Positions 8,262 to 20,057 are shown, numbered from the stretch's first letter. The stretch is 21,215 nucleotides of DNA from Cylindrobasidium torrendii FP15055 ss-10 (GCA_000934385.1 KN880780.1:1-21215); one strand, 5' to 3'. The notes: generated from the sequence alone by a model not told the origin. Numbers and translations are program-made.

Positions 8262-9993
8262 ATGGCCGACAACGACTCGGAGCATCTTGGGCAACTCCTC
8301 GACTCGTACCCAGCTGCTATTACAGATTTCTTTGGCTCTGGGGGTTTCTGCATTTACAAGACCGGTCCAGCATGGCCAGTTGCTCCTCCTAATGCTCAGA
8401 AGCTGATCCGTGCCGCCCGACCATACAACAATCCAGAGAAGGCGCCAATCTGGACTCAGGTTCTTAAGAGTATTGCTGCATTCCTTGACTCGCTTGAGGT
8501 CGAGGTGCAGTTAACTGCGATTGATCCTCTTGCTTACGCCAATGTCGGTGAGGCGAAATTGTTTTGCAACTTTGTCGTCGTTATCAGCGTAAATCCACAC
8601 ACGCTCGCCTATCAAGATGCTGTGGCTGCCGCTCCTGGCGTCCTTGCTATACTCGAGGTGAGTTTCGGAACTGTGAAGGGGATACTGATTCTCACTCACA
8701 CTTCAGAATGCCGGCTTCTATGATGCTCAAGTCGCTTTCGTCGAGGCTTTGTATCGCCGTCGTCAGGTCAAATTCATGGGATTCAACCCGAACTTTGAGT
8801 TGGAGGGCATTGCCAATCTTCGCAAGCCATTTACCCCTTCTCTTGGTGTCTCCATCGCTCTCCACGACAAGCCTCATTACGAAGGCACCGGTAGCGTCTT
8901 CGTCCGTCTCAGCTCAGACCCTTCCGACAAACGCATCTTCCTTTTGACCTGCGCTCATGTCGCCCATCCTCCCCCCGAGTTCGAGAATCGGGTTTATTCC
9001 CGTAAGAATCCCAGCCAACCTCGCGAAAATGTCATTCTTCTCGGCGACAAGACGTATAAGGAATCTGTCGACGACATTATGAAGATGATTGGGGAGGAGA
9101 CGATGTCGATCAGCACTTGGGAGGCGTCCCTTGGTAGGCTCCCTGCACAGGCGGACGACGAACCCGCTGGTCTGACAGGCCGACGCCAGGAGCTCACCAA
9201 TCTCATCGCCATAGCCAAGATGAAGATCACGGCGGCGGACGAGCTGCATACCGCCGTAACAAAGTACTACACCTTCCCCGACTGCCGAAACCTCGGGTTC
9301 GTCTTTTACTGCGCAGAGATTGGCGTGGGAAAAGACGGCTACATGTATGATTGGGCTTTGATTGAGCTCGATGTTGATAAGCTGGAGGCGGGGAGTTTCC
9401 TGGGAAACAAACTCTATGTCGGTGCGTCGCTGTTTTCTTTCCCTCTGGTTCTCCCTGCCAACGCGGTTTCACCTACAGGCGGAAACAAGACCGAACTAGA
9501 CTGGGAAAACTACATGTTCCCCCAACTCCACGACCACCATGACTTTCACGTCCCCGAGGACCTTCTTCTTCAGCTCAAAGACTACGTTCGCGAGAGCGAG
9601 TTTCGTGATCCCCAGAACCACGACATTTACGACCAGAAGACACTCCTGGCCGTCAAAAATGGTCGCACATCTGGCACAACCTATGGACGCGTCAACGGTT
9701 TAGAGTCACTTACTCGCGAGTACCACAATGATGGCCTCAAGGTCGACGCCTTCGAGATCATCGTGCTTGGATACGACACCAAGAGAGGCAAGAATATGCG
9801 ATTCTCTGAGGCGGGCGATTCTGGTGCCATGGTTGTCGACAGGCTTGGTCGTCTCATTGGGCAGCTCACGGGCGGTGGAGGCCCTACCGACGCCACGGAC
9901 AAGTCTTACATCACGCCGTACTTCAAGCTCAAGTTGCAAATTGAGGCGGTGTTCAAGGAGTTCCACCTCCTTCCCCCGCGGCACGGCGTGTGA
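8262..9993 (+). CDS. Trypsin-like serine-protease-fold protein, uncharacterised fungal family
   Basis: Spliced model: exons 8262-8657 and 8707-9993 (1683 nt, 560 aa) with one 49-nt GTGAGT intron in phase 0. The open frame starts at 8199, but the ATG at 8262 (MADND) has the better context and lies just before conserved-looking sequence. Residues about 1-160 have no domain I recognise. The rest reads as a chymotrypsin-fold domain: LTCAHV with the candidate catalytic His216, YDWALIELD with candidate Asp347, and EAGDSGAMV with candidate Ser504. The triad order and the GDSG motif match trypsin-like peptidases, but the His-Ser spacing (about 290 residues) is long because of a charged helical insert near 240-320. 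No signal peptide or membrane segment is seen, so an intracellular location is likely. Substrate and role unknown; an inactive or regulatory homologue is possible. Confidence 0.8.
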
Positions 9994-10207
9994 TTCGCAA
10001 TGTTGATAAAAGCTCTTGGAGTCACAAATTTCAACATTTATTTTTGTGCTTAGATTACGACTAGCAGATACGCACTTGAATTCATCCACACTTTCAAAGA
10101 AACTCACACCGACGATTATAAGCAACGCAAAAACAATTTCTACAATTACAGTCCTTCCTTCCTGCTTCTCCTAATATACAAGCACATATATCTATCAAAA
10201 AGGTTCT
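9994..10207. other. Convergent 3' intergenic region
   Basis: 214 bp between the tail-to-tail ends of the protease-like gene and the BCAS3-like gene. It is AT-rich with short T-rich and A-rich tracts, as expected for two fungal 3' ends. No gene is seen. Confidence 0.55.
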
Positions 10208-13200
10208 TTAAATAATCGCCTTCCTTGCCGCCCTCTTTCCTTTCTTCCCGCGCATCGGCCTCGGCGACGGAGGCGCAACATCAACGAGCAGATCATTGTG
10301 CGACTCGTAATCCGCGACTGGGACCTCGTACTCCGCCACTGACGCATCGTACGCAGGCGAATGCATATCGGAAAACTGACGCTCAACACGCTTCCTATCC
10401 TCCCTCGCAACCTCTGCCCTCCTCATCTCCTCCTGCACGCGACGATCCATGGCACGTCGGTCTATCTCCTCCTGCTCTTCATCCATCAACCCCACGGCCG
10501 AGATATCGTCGTAAACCTCCATATCCTCAACCGCCTTCTTGTCCTCGATACCCCATCCATCCATCCAAACATCATCCGAAACTGGCTCACCGCCCAACGC
10601 CTGCTCGTCACCGACATCATTACCAAACAGACTGGTCGCAGGCGTAGATGTGGAGGTGCCGGTATCGTCGCTACCGCCATGTCCACCCGACGCATCTTGC
10701 GCACCCAAAAAGTCGTCATCGTCCTCGTCGAACTCCAGCGGCACGCTCATACTCATACCCGAAGGCTCATGATGCGACGTCCTCGACGTCCTCCTCTTAC
10801 CCATCTCCCTCTTCAGCCTGCCTAAGCCTTCGCTGACGCCCCGAATGGGAATCGACGCCATCCTCGCATGTCCACTACGTCCGTGGCCGTTCGGCAGCAT
10901 TGGCAAGACAGTACCAACACGCGCACGGTCAGGGAATGCGTCGGCCTGCATGAGTGCACTAGCCAGTGGCTCATCAAACCGCCTCGACACAGGCGAACCT
11001 TCCACAAATCGCTCCCCTGCACCCGTGCCCGCCCCACTAACCTGCACCTCCTTCCTCACCTCAATCTTCGCGCCCACAACGTCAAACCTATACCGCCGAA
11101 TAAGGGCATGGTAGTCCTCGCCGAGGGTATGGAATGAGAACTGGTGCGACAGATAAATCGACCTCGGAATGAGCTTCAGACTCTTCGACCCAGTCTGCAA
11201 CTCTGCTCGGCTGAGGAAACTGCCATCGTCGCCAGCCTTGTATTCCGGCGCAGCCTCCGCAGACTTCATCACAGCAGGCCAATCGCGGCGGCGACGCAAG
11301 TCCCAGGTCGCGACCACCGTATCCTTGACTGCAACAAGTTCTCCGTCCAATTTGTCTTCGATGGTCAGCGCTGCCAGATCCGGAGAAAGACTGCTGCTCG
11401 AGATACGCCGTGAGCGGTCGCGAGGGGACGTGCTGCTTCGCCCACCAATGCCCAGACCCATGGGCAACGACACACTGGTCATGCCCGGGATGCTGATACC
11501 CTCACGGTTTCCGCCTCTCTGGTTGACATTCAGAACCCATCTCCGGAGCTGCAACATGCCATCCATGGGATCAAATACAACCATGTCCTGGAAGTTCTTG
11601 ATCGTCTGGTGGCTTGACGTCCGTGTAAAATTCGGCGAGCCAGGTGAACTGGGAGATGAGGAGGGGACGGCCATTAACGATGTCGGAGGAGAGTTCGCAG
11701 GTAGGAGTGACGTCGGTAATGTCTGAGGAAGGGTATCCAAAAACCGGAATGTCTGGGGCACAGGAGGTGGTCCATTCGGGTTCTGATGTTGCTGTTGCTG
11801 CTGGCTAGTGGGCCGCAGGCGGATAATCGGGGACACCTCCACGGATGGGGGCTGCTGTAGCAATGTCAGAGAGAGCTATGGCCAACGTGAAGACACTCAC
11901 CATTTCAGGGGAATTGACGACATGACCGGCAATATGGCTTTCTAGGTCGGGCGGGCCACCGTACGGATTGACTGCAAACACATGAATGGTCTTCTTGCGG
12001 CTGCTGATGGCGATCCAGCGCCCGTCGCTCGACCATTGAACACTTTCGACGATAGCGGAAGTGCGTCCACGACGCAGGTCGTAGACATGCAGCGGGGTAT
12101 TGTCCTTTGGGGAGCTGGCACCAAAGGGTGCTGGACGGAGTCGGTGGACCTTTGCAATTTGACCATCTTTGGTGGCGGAGAGCAATGAAGTGCCGTCTGG
12201 AGAGAACACGAGGGTGGTCAACTGCGCCTGGTCCGATGCCATGAAGCACGAAACGGGCACGGTTGATCGCAAGTCGATTACCGTGATGTAATACCCCCGC
12301 TCGCTGGGCGTGTGCTGTTCCACGGATGAGCCGTCGTCTGCGCTTGGACCAGCAGGCGCACTGCGTGAGAAGAAGCGCGAACCGGTTTGGGACGGCGTTG
12401 GTTCGCCAGCGAGGTGGTTCACGGCGGCAGTGAACGCCAGACCGCCGAGAGTGCGCATTCCGCTTATCATCGTCCGTGCAGTCGTAGCAATGGGCTTAGT
12501 AGTCGCAGCGCTTGGGAGAGCCGCTATTTGCGGCGGGGGCACGGAGGCATAGGCCAGCAGGCGGCCGGATATAGCGTAGACGGGGGTGGGAGGGGCGGCC
12601 CCGTCTGCAAAGGGTACTAGGGCGGACGTAGAGACAGTGTGAATGTGTTCGAAGGTATTTGCGTCCAGAACTTCCAATGAAGGGGGCTGGATAGTTGACT
12701 GAGGGGTTGGTTAGCGCCAAAGAAATATGACTCGACACGACACGCACAATTACAATGTATTGTTCAGTTGCAGATATGGTATATGCTTGAGTTGAGAGTT
12801 GAATAGTCTTGATGATTTCATGCGAGAGAAGTGAATATACTGAGAGCGTCGGCTCGACCGAGGAGACTATGCCCAAGGCGCTATGGCGGGGCAGGATGGC
12901 TGCAAAGCTCGCGGCGTCCGGTGCGTCGGGGAGATTGAGCATTTCCGTGACTGAGCCCAAGTTGGCGCAGTCCCACACTTGGAGACCAGTCGAATATCCT
13001 AGGATAAGAAGGAGGCGTCCGTGCAGCGTGTCCCAGCGCGCCCAACGTATCGAGTCAGCGCCCGTCATGCTCCTGTTTATGGCCTGTGCCAGTCCAGATG
13101 GCAGCCCGTCGTCAAAGACTGTGGACGGCGTCTGTGAGGTAGAGGTCACCACCGAACGCGATACGGTTGGTGGCAGCGGGGCGGAGGCTGGGATGGGGAT

Positions 13201-13401
13201 GCTGGAAGGGACGTAGGTCCTAACGGTACGCGAGAACGACTCCAGCATCGTCGGCTCGCGCGTGAACACGGGCGAGCGCGTATGGCCGTCCTGGGATTCC
13301 ACTGTCGTCGGCTGGGTCGGCCGCTCTTCATAAGATACATTGGGGTTTCGATAAATAGCGTTCTTCGAGCGTCCGGTTCGATTATTGGGCTTTAGGGACA
13401 T
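10208..13401 (-). CDS. BCAS3: BCAS3-like WD40 protein
   Basis: Spliced model: exons 13401-12748, 12698-11901 and 11854-10208 (3099 nt, 1032 aa). Introns are 49 nt (GTGCGT donor) and 46 nt (GTGAGT donor), both phase 0. Residues about 110-490 form a beta-propeller: TGLQVWDC in an early blade, TTLVFSPDGTSLLSATKDG in a later one, and LRRGRT followed by a blade ending in HVFAVNPYGG, a hallmark of BCAS3 and plant ATG18f/g/h-type proteins. The LRRG occupies the place of the phosphoinositide-binding FRRG of PROPPINs. Animal BCAS3 acts with PHAF1 at autophagic membranes; a similar role here is inference. The C-terminal half is low-complexity: a short glutamine run near residue 500, an acidic stretch, a charged helix near 960-990 and a basic tail (RGKKGKRAARK). 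Confidence 0.88.
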
Positions 13402-15380
13402 TAAGGTGTATAGAAAGCAAGTTGTAGAAGCAGTAACAGTGGGCCTTGCAAGTCAATGAAAGGCCGAATTCGTGGGTGAGACTCGTCGATGATGGTGGTG
13501 AGTCTACAAGAAAGGCATTATCTCGATGCTTGCCATAAGCAGCCAACACGTGATCATGGGGTATCTCCGCTTCAAGGCCCTTGGTCGGCAGGCAACGGAT
13601 TCAGCCCTTCTGATATCATACAAGAATTGGCCTGGAATTGGCTGCCCGCAACTGGCTGGCCAATGCTTGACCCCTTTCATCCCGCCACAAATCAGCCCGA
13701 TTACAGCTGGACTTTGCTTCTATCCTCTCATCTCGTCCATGTTTGTTAAACCTCCTTTTGCCCGGCCCCAGTCTGTCCAAATCAGGGTCCCTCTCATTAT
13801 GAACCCAAGCGCTAAGGGCAACTAGGTGCCACTACTAACAAGAGCACCCTGTAACACCGCTCTCTCCTTTGGTGCTAAGATTATGCTCTCAAACTGGTGA
13901 CGCTACGAAAGACGCACAGACCTACTACTCCGCTGTTGCGTCGAATCCCGAAGCATAACTCCGGAGGGTCATCGTGGTCGGCACCTCACATACGCACGTT
14001 CACCCCAGATTCGCTGTCTTGCGCTGTGTCCGGCACTCGAGGGAGAAGAACTCCACCTTGGGAAACGTGCTTTACTTGTGGCCGTGCCCTGCTTTGCTGG
14101 CCATAACCACTCTCGGATCACTGTCGAAGTATCTGCTGACGGTCTCACCCAAGAGCCGTCCATCGCAGGTCAGAGAATGGAGTCACCAATACACCAGTAG
14201 GTGGTCGGTGCATGTAGAGTCAACACGAGTCTCACTGCTCTGGTGATGGTTCTCGTCCGATCCCGAGAACCCAGCACGTTGTGAACACGCCCTTCAATAT
14301 GTTCCTTGCATCATACGAACCTCGGAAATATCTCTGGTACTATGTTGTCCTGATGTTGTCTATCTCCAACAAACGCACATTCAAGTTAATTAATGTGCTG
14401 GATAAACTAATACTTTTCGACAGCAAATGGGTGACGACGTCGCAACTCTGGCGTTATCTTGGAATTCTTCGTAACTGGATGGCTCGCAAAGTACGCTAGA
14501 AGACGCGATACGATCTCTATCTGCATGTGGTCGAGGGGATAAGCGATAGCTTTATCGTCAAGTTTTGCTCTAACCTACTACACAGCAATCTTGATCACAA
14601 TCTCACTGTTAGTGTAGTCCATCAGCAGTGAGTGCTGCCGTAATACCAACGATGTCATCCAGGACGGATGACGAATTCCTGGAGGCCGTTATTGGGCGTG
14701 TACTTCGATATTTCATGAGACGAAACAACGGGAATGTTGTGATGGTAAGGGCAATGGACGGAGTGTCAACGGCGAACCACTGCCAGTCAGTAGTAAGCAC
14801 ACAAAGGCCTTTGTAAACGCATCGCCTTGGATCCTTGCTTTCCCAAAAGTCTCAAGAATTACAATGGAAACGAATCCATGCATCTTCGACGCTCTTTGCA
14901 TTAGAGGCCGACGGAGCTCTTGACGTTGATGAAGATGAAGTCACAATGAATGGTCTCGTGGACGCTCAGAATATTATCAGGCATCCTGAACTTACGTTTC
15001 CTGCATTCATTCATTGATACTCTGTCACTGTGGTGTCTCACGGACGACGAAGTGGCAGCGCTCCCTTAACGGGCAAAGTGGTTCGGCTGAATGAGAGCTT
15101 ACCTAATCGATCGCAATCCATCATTCATTGTATGACGTTGTTATGCCCTTTTGGCTCCCACAAGGTGCGCTGCAATGCACACTTTCACTGTCACTTAGAG
15201 GTTGAAAACGTTGAACGTTGACAAGCATCAGGAACTTGTACTCTGCGTAATTCCGCCAGGGATTCAATGCTTGTACCCATGCACACGAGCGGCGAGCCAG
15301 CAATGTTCTTCCCGAAACTATGCGTCTCTGCTGAAATATAACGCGCAACGGATTGAACACACAGTATACAAGTTTTCTAT
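13402..15380. other. About 2 kb without a supported gene
   Basis: The first few hundred bases should be the promoter of the BCAS3-like gene, including a CACGTG core near 13547. The remainder holds only short open frames on both strands. A minus-strand frame at about 14609-14851 has a protein-like composition (including TDWQWFAVDT and VLDDIVGITAAL), but it has no start and no supported splice partner. A consensus GTAAGT donor exists on the minus strand near 14996. This could be a decayed gene or a lineage-specific gene I could not assemble. Confidence 0.45.
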
Positions 15381-16774
15381 CTACTTTCTCTTGAATAAAT
15401 AATGTCCAACGCCCCATTCTTCTCCGCCATTGAAATTGAAGAGCTCTGAACACGCCATGTAGAAAACGCGGAACCTCGAGGGGAGTCAGTCAAAAAGAGA
15501 CGATGGAAGATGCTTAGGCTTACCTGTAGAATGCCTTGGTCGCCTCCACAGGGTCTGTTCCCTTACTCTTCGCATCTTCGTGTAATTCCTTCAGACCCTC
15601 TGCACGTCGTCAGATGCAAGCACGCGATGAGAGTGAGGAGACATGCCTTTTGCATTCTTGTCTTGAACTTTGAGCCAATCCTCGAGCGTGCGTGAATAGT
15701 GGGTGCCGGGCAAATACCAAGTGCGAACGGCGGTCAGTTCGGACTGAAAGTATAGCTTTCGACGGGTCGTCAGCATCAATGGCCAGACCCTGCAAGATTT
15801 GGCTTACCAGGAGATCATGGGAGGGCATCGTCCCGCCGGAAAAGAAGTTCTTGGCCATCCAGCCGTCGCCCTCTTCGAAATGGTATGGCTTATCCTTATG
15901 ACAAAAGATATGCACAAACAACAGAGCGTCCTCTGGAGTCTCATTTGTTGTCGGGCGAAGCCAGGTAGCAACTTTGTTTAACAGGCTCTCGTAGTTCTTC
16001 ATGTGCTCGAACATTTCGATGGAGAGAATGCGGTCGAAATCTGGCGCGCTGCCAAAGTCGAAGGTGTTTACATCCGCAGTGATGATCTCAACGTTGGAGA
16101 GGCCGCGAGATTTTGCCGTCGATTCGATGTATGTCTTTTGCGTTGTGCTGTTGGATAAACCGATAATTTTCGAATTAGGGTATTTCGCAGCGAGATAGAG
16201 CGTGAGACTGCCCCAGCCTTGAATGTGGTTAGACGTGGAAAGAACAGACAAATGAAGTTGCACTGACCACATCCCAAGTCCATTACCTTGAGTCCATCGC
16301 GTAAAGATGCCTTCTTGCAGTAAGACTCGAACATGAGGACCTCCGCCTCCGCTAGTGTTTCCTTGCCAGTGGGATACAGACATGAAGAGTACTTGGCACA
16401 TGGCCCCAAGGTAGACAACATGAACTTTGTAGAAACCTGCAGCGCGTCGGGAAGGTTGTTGGTTCTCAGATAGTGGGCAACGAACCTCGTAATGTTGTTC
16501 GTTGGCCTTCTCGGGGACGTCGGCAATGGTTGTTCGCGACCGGACGTCCTCGATGAAGCGCATCTTGGCTTCATGGTTCTTCTCAAGAGAGCCGTGCTCA
16601 ATTTCACGTAAACGCTGTCTAAGCAGAGCACGAATGGTGCGCCTTATGAGCCAGTCGGGAACATAGCCCTGTGAACCATTAGTTCGAAATGATTAACCAC
16701 CAACGCTACAGAATAGGGCACACCTTGTCGAGGAGGTCATATCCAACTTCAAGGACGGAGTCAGGAATGTTCAT
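15381..16774 (-). CDS. SAM-dependent methyltransferase, cyclopropane-fatty-acid-synthase-like (seven exons)
   Basis: Spliced model: exons 16774-16724, 16668-16486, 16436-16268, 16217-15808, 15755-15647, 15599-15524 and 15474-15381 (1092 nt, 363 aa). Introns are 55, 49, 50, 52, 47 and 49 nt. The fifth starts with GC rather than GT; the other donors are GT. Residues 129-137 (VMDLGCGWG) are the SAM-binding motif I, and E202-MFEH is the conserved block of cyclopropane-fatty-acyl-phospholipid synthases and coclaurine-N-methyltransferase-like enzymes. A GWMAKNFFSGGTMPS segment, a THYSRTLEDWL segment and the C-terminal EEWGVGHYLF also fit the family. The fold predicts methyl transfer to a lipid acyl chain or an amine; the substrate is unknown. 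It is shorter than many fungal CFA-synthase-like proteins and lacks an extra N-terminal domain. The gene is divergent from MDM31. Confidence 0.87.
15600..15646 (-). other. GC-AG intron in the methyltransferase gene
   Basis: This 47-nt intron begins GCATGT after AAAAG and ends GTGCAG. Removing it joins LEDWLKVQDKNAK to EGLKELHEDAKSKG in frame, as family members read. The nearby GT (in GCATGT) would put a stop in the next exon. Confidence 0.75.
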
Positions 16775-17206
16775 GGTCGTGGTACAGAATCAAGAAGCCT
16801 AAAGTTGTCGGTAGAGGCGCTTATACGCGTCGAGAAATTGGATGACATCACGATGGCAGGCGACCATCAGAAGAATTGGACCGCCGTCGACAGCGACGCA
16901 GGGGCGAACGGTCCGACAGGCTGGGAAAGGCTGTAAACCGAATGAATTTAGCTTTTATGTGGAAGGGTTGCCTACATGATGTTTGGCAATCAGAGAGCTG
17001 GGGGAATGTTGTTACTGTTAAACACAGTGTAAACTGTGAATTTGCTAGCCGACCTCAGGTACAAGATGACCGACCAGCACAAAGTGGATTGAACGCATTG
17101 AACGCGTTCTGCTTCGGCGCGATCGGGCGCCACACTCTGACGTCAATGCTTTAGTACCTCTCATTGTCACCAGTGACCACGACCTGTACGAATATCGACG
17201 CTGTCC
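16775..17206. promoter_or_regulatory. Divergent intergenic region, methyltransferase / MDM31
   Basis: 432 bp between two start codons on opposite strands, so it should carry both promoters. No TATA box or repeated operator-like site is clear. The plus-strand open frame at 16876-17154 has no recognisable content. Confidence 0.55.
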
Positions 17207-19708
17207 ATGTCGGCGACTGCGCTCTCAGCGCTTGGACGACTTACACGATGCAGCCGCGGCTCTGTCCATGCCAACTCTGACCGGTACTCAATAATACGGA
17301 GCTTTTTTATGCAAGGAGCACCGCACCGTTCACCGACGAGACTGGCACGTCCAAGCGTGCCCCACCAATTTTTTGCGGCCCGAAACTTGCATTGGACAGC
17401 TCCTGTCAACAAGAAGCCGCGTTACCGCTTCCCTGAACGCTCCGCGGCCAGCTCGCACGCCAAAGTCCAGGAAAATGCAAAGGAGGAGGATCTCATCAAG
17501 CCATCGGAGGAGCCATCTGCCCAACCTGAAGTTGTACTTTCTGAAGAAAGAAAACCCCCAGATGCAGCAGAGGCACCCACACCGCCTCCTGCACCTCCAG
17601 AAGAGCCGCCCAAGTTGATGGCTTACAATGCCGACCAGTACTCAGACTTCTTCCGAAAACTGGCCAGTTCATTGCCCCATGTCCAACGTCCTACGAAGGA
17701 CGACTTTCTCAACGTCGCGTCTGGGTTCTGGGAACGCGCCAAGATTCGCTTCAAGTGGTTCACTATACGCTCGTTCCGCAAGTTCAATTCGGACGACATC
17801 TCTGCTTTTATTTCAATCGTTCTGATGAGCCAGACATTATGGATATTCGTTGGGACGTGCGTAAATGTCCAATCGTGCATTACACCTACTGAGATACACA
17901 CAGAACCACATTCGTTTCTGTCATATTCGCCATCGCAAACGCTCTGGGTCTAGAAAGTGTGTGCAACCAACAGCAATACCCATCCATTCTAACATCCTCT
18001 AGACTTTATTGCACGTTCCGCAAGCAGTTACCTTACATCCGAAACCGGCGTGACCGTTATCTTCGAGTCTGCCATTGTGCCCAAGTGGACTAGCTCCAAG
18101 ATATCGTTCAAGAAGGTGTATGTCTCCCGTCGACCCAATTCCTTCCCTCCACGCCGCGCCAAGGACCATTCTACTGCACTTGGATACGACGTGAGCAATC
18201 ATCCGGCGAACCACCGACTTGAGGACGAAGAGGACCTTGACCTGGACCCCGACGAGAATACCAACTACTCTCAATTCGACCTAACCATCGACACCATCGA
18301 CGTCACCTTATCCCTATGGCGCTGGCTGGATGGCCGTGGCCTCGTTGAAGACGCCTCAGTCAAAGGCGTACGCGGTGTGTTCGACCGACGCTCTATTACA
18401 TGGGATCCCGACAACCCGCTCGTCCCGGCGGATTTCCGCACCAAGGCGAGGCCCGGCGACTTTGACCTGGATCGCTTCCAGGTTGAGGACATGCTGGTCA
18501 CTGTATACCAACCGGGCGATTTCCGGCCATTTACTATGTCCATCTTCCGTGCTGACCTGCACCAATTCCGCAAGCAGTGGGTCTTGTACGACATTTTGAA
18601 CGCGGAGAATGTTGTTGGTCAATTTGATGGGTGTCTCTTCAGCTTGCATCGCCCGCAAAGTATAGGAAGGACAACAGAGATGGATTTGAAGGACACAGAC
18701 TGGGCTAGGATGGTACGCCTTTACATGTGAATGCGGAATCCTTCATTGACACCACGCCAGACTCGTATTCGTATTGATGGCGTCAACGTCGACCACCTGC
18801 AACGCTCGACTGCAAACGAGGGTCCTATATCCTGGATCACCGCAGGCAAGATCGACGCCGTCCTTGACATCAAGTTCCCCAAGGGCCCTTCCGATTCCCT
18901 TCAGCTGGATGCCCTTCTCGACGAAATCACCACAGCCATCACCGAGTCGCTTGCCAACACTGCCATGAACCCGGCTTTGACGCTCAATCCTGCTTTGGAA
19001 CGTATTCCTGGACAAAGGCAGCTGGCGAAACCGCCTCTTAGTGCACCGCAGGACAAGGATGCGACAAACGCGGCGCCAGCAAGGACAGTTACGGTGGATA
19101 TAGACTTGCGGTTCAGGGATGTGAAAGCGCAAATGCCTATCTTCACGAATCACATTTCGTATATGAACAATGCATTGGCGAGGCCCATTGTGGCATTCAT
19201 GAAGTAAGGAATACACAGCTTCGGTCGCAAGGATGATTGAACTTACATCTGCGTACAGTGCCAACAGGACACTTGTACCAATACATTGTCGAATCGTGAA
19301 GGATATCGAGGACTTCGATGGAGCATGGAGTGTATGTCTTTTCCCTGTCCTATTGTAGCTCTTCACTGACATTGTGCTTGCAGTTCTGGGACTGTGCGTT
19401 CATCCCTGTTCTCAATACCCCATCGCATCGTTACTGACATTTCTTCAGCCGGTCTATTGGACGAAATTGCCATCAAAATGTACGACGCGCTCGCGTTCCA
19501 TGTCACACAAGCCAACATTGACCGACGGATGCGCGTTGTGGGTATCTGGAGCTTGCAGAAGACGGCAGCAGCGGTGCTCAAGGCGCTGCGCGCGGCTTTT
19601 GATCCACTGTCGGTGCAGATGCGAGAAGCGTATCTGTATAATGGGCCAAGTGTATGGAGTAGGATGGGTAAGGAGGCGTTCGGGGAGACGGCGGGCGCGA
19701 CTGCATGA
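17207..19708 (+). CDS. MDM31: Mdm31/Mdm32-type mitochondrial inner-membrane protein (seven exons)
   Basis: Spliced model: exons 17207-17856, 17904-17956, 18003-18712, 18761-19203, 19259-19331, 19384-19393 and 19449-19708 (2199 nt, 732 aa). Introns are 47, 46, 48, 55, 52 and 55 nt. Residues 1 to about 75 are basic and Ser/Ala-rich, as in a mitochondrial presequence, followed by a proline/glutamate-rich linker to about 140. A hydrophobic segment at about 198-233 (ending IFAIANALGL) is the inner-membrane anchor. The Mdm31 family blocks follow: FESAIVPKW, KVYVSRR, FDLTIDTIDVTLSLWRWLDG, GVRGVFDR, KPGDFDL-like RPGDFDL, VTVYQPGDFRPF and FRKQWVLYDILNAENVVG, then RIRIDGV. In yeast, Mdm31 and Mdm32 are needed for mitochondrial shape, mtDNA inheritance and normal cardiolipin levels. 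The ATG is the first in frame. Confidence 0.92.
19384..19393 (+). other. 10-nt micro-exon of MDM31
   Basis: The exon TTCTGGGACT lies between CTTGCAG and GTGCGT. It supplies Phe-Trp-Asp and the first base of Ser. With it, GAWS joins FWDSGLLDEIA in frame, which is how the family reads; skipping it shifts the frame. Confidence 0.8.
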
Positions 19709-19941
19709 ACTGTGTGATAATGTTGCAGTCTTATTTGTCTACTTATATGATGGTATGTATCGTGGGCATGGGCAATTCCCACGCTTTTGGCTGAGCCATC
19801 AGTGACATCACCGTTCGCTTCCCGATTAGGACTCAGGCCAAAGTTGCGAATTGGATTCCCAGAAAACTCGAACGCATTCGTGGCTCGTACACACATTATT
19901 TACACTGCGAAAAAATTGATAGAGACATAAAGGAATGCTTT

Positions 19942-20057
19942 CTAACAGAGAAAATTCCGGGAATTAGACATGGGAGACTGTTAATGGAGGGCCGATCGAG
20001 AAAGATTTGGCCAAAAATCTGCTTTGCAGCGTGAAATCTGTGAATTTTCTCTGTTAG
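19942..20057. repeat. 16-bp perfect inverted repeat
   Basis: CTAACAGAGAAAATTC at 19942-19957 is exactly reverse-complementary to 20042-20057, an 84-bp separation. A second pair, GTTAATGG at 19980-19987 with its complement at 20061-20068, is interleaved with it rather than nested. This resembles a small foldback or MITE remnant. Confidence 0.65.

Noticed and set aside
10225..11726. Plus-strand open frames over the BCAS3-like gene
   Set aside because: Antisense readings of low-complexity coding sequence, rich in Pro, Arg and Ser.
13489..13825. Plus-strand open frames upstream of the BCAS3-like gene
   Set aside because: Two overlapping frames without splice sites or motifs; more likely promoter DNA.
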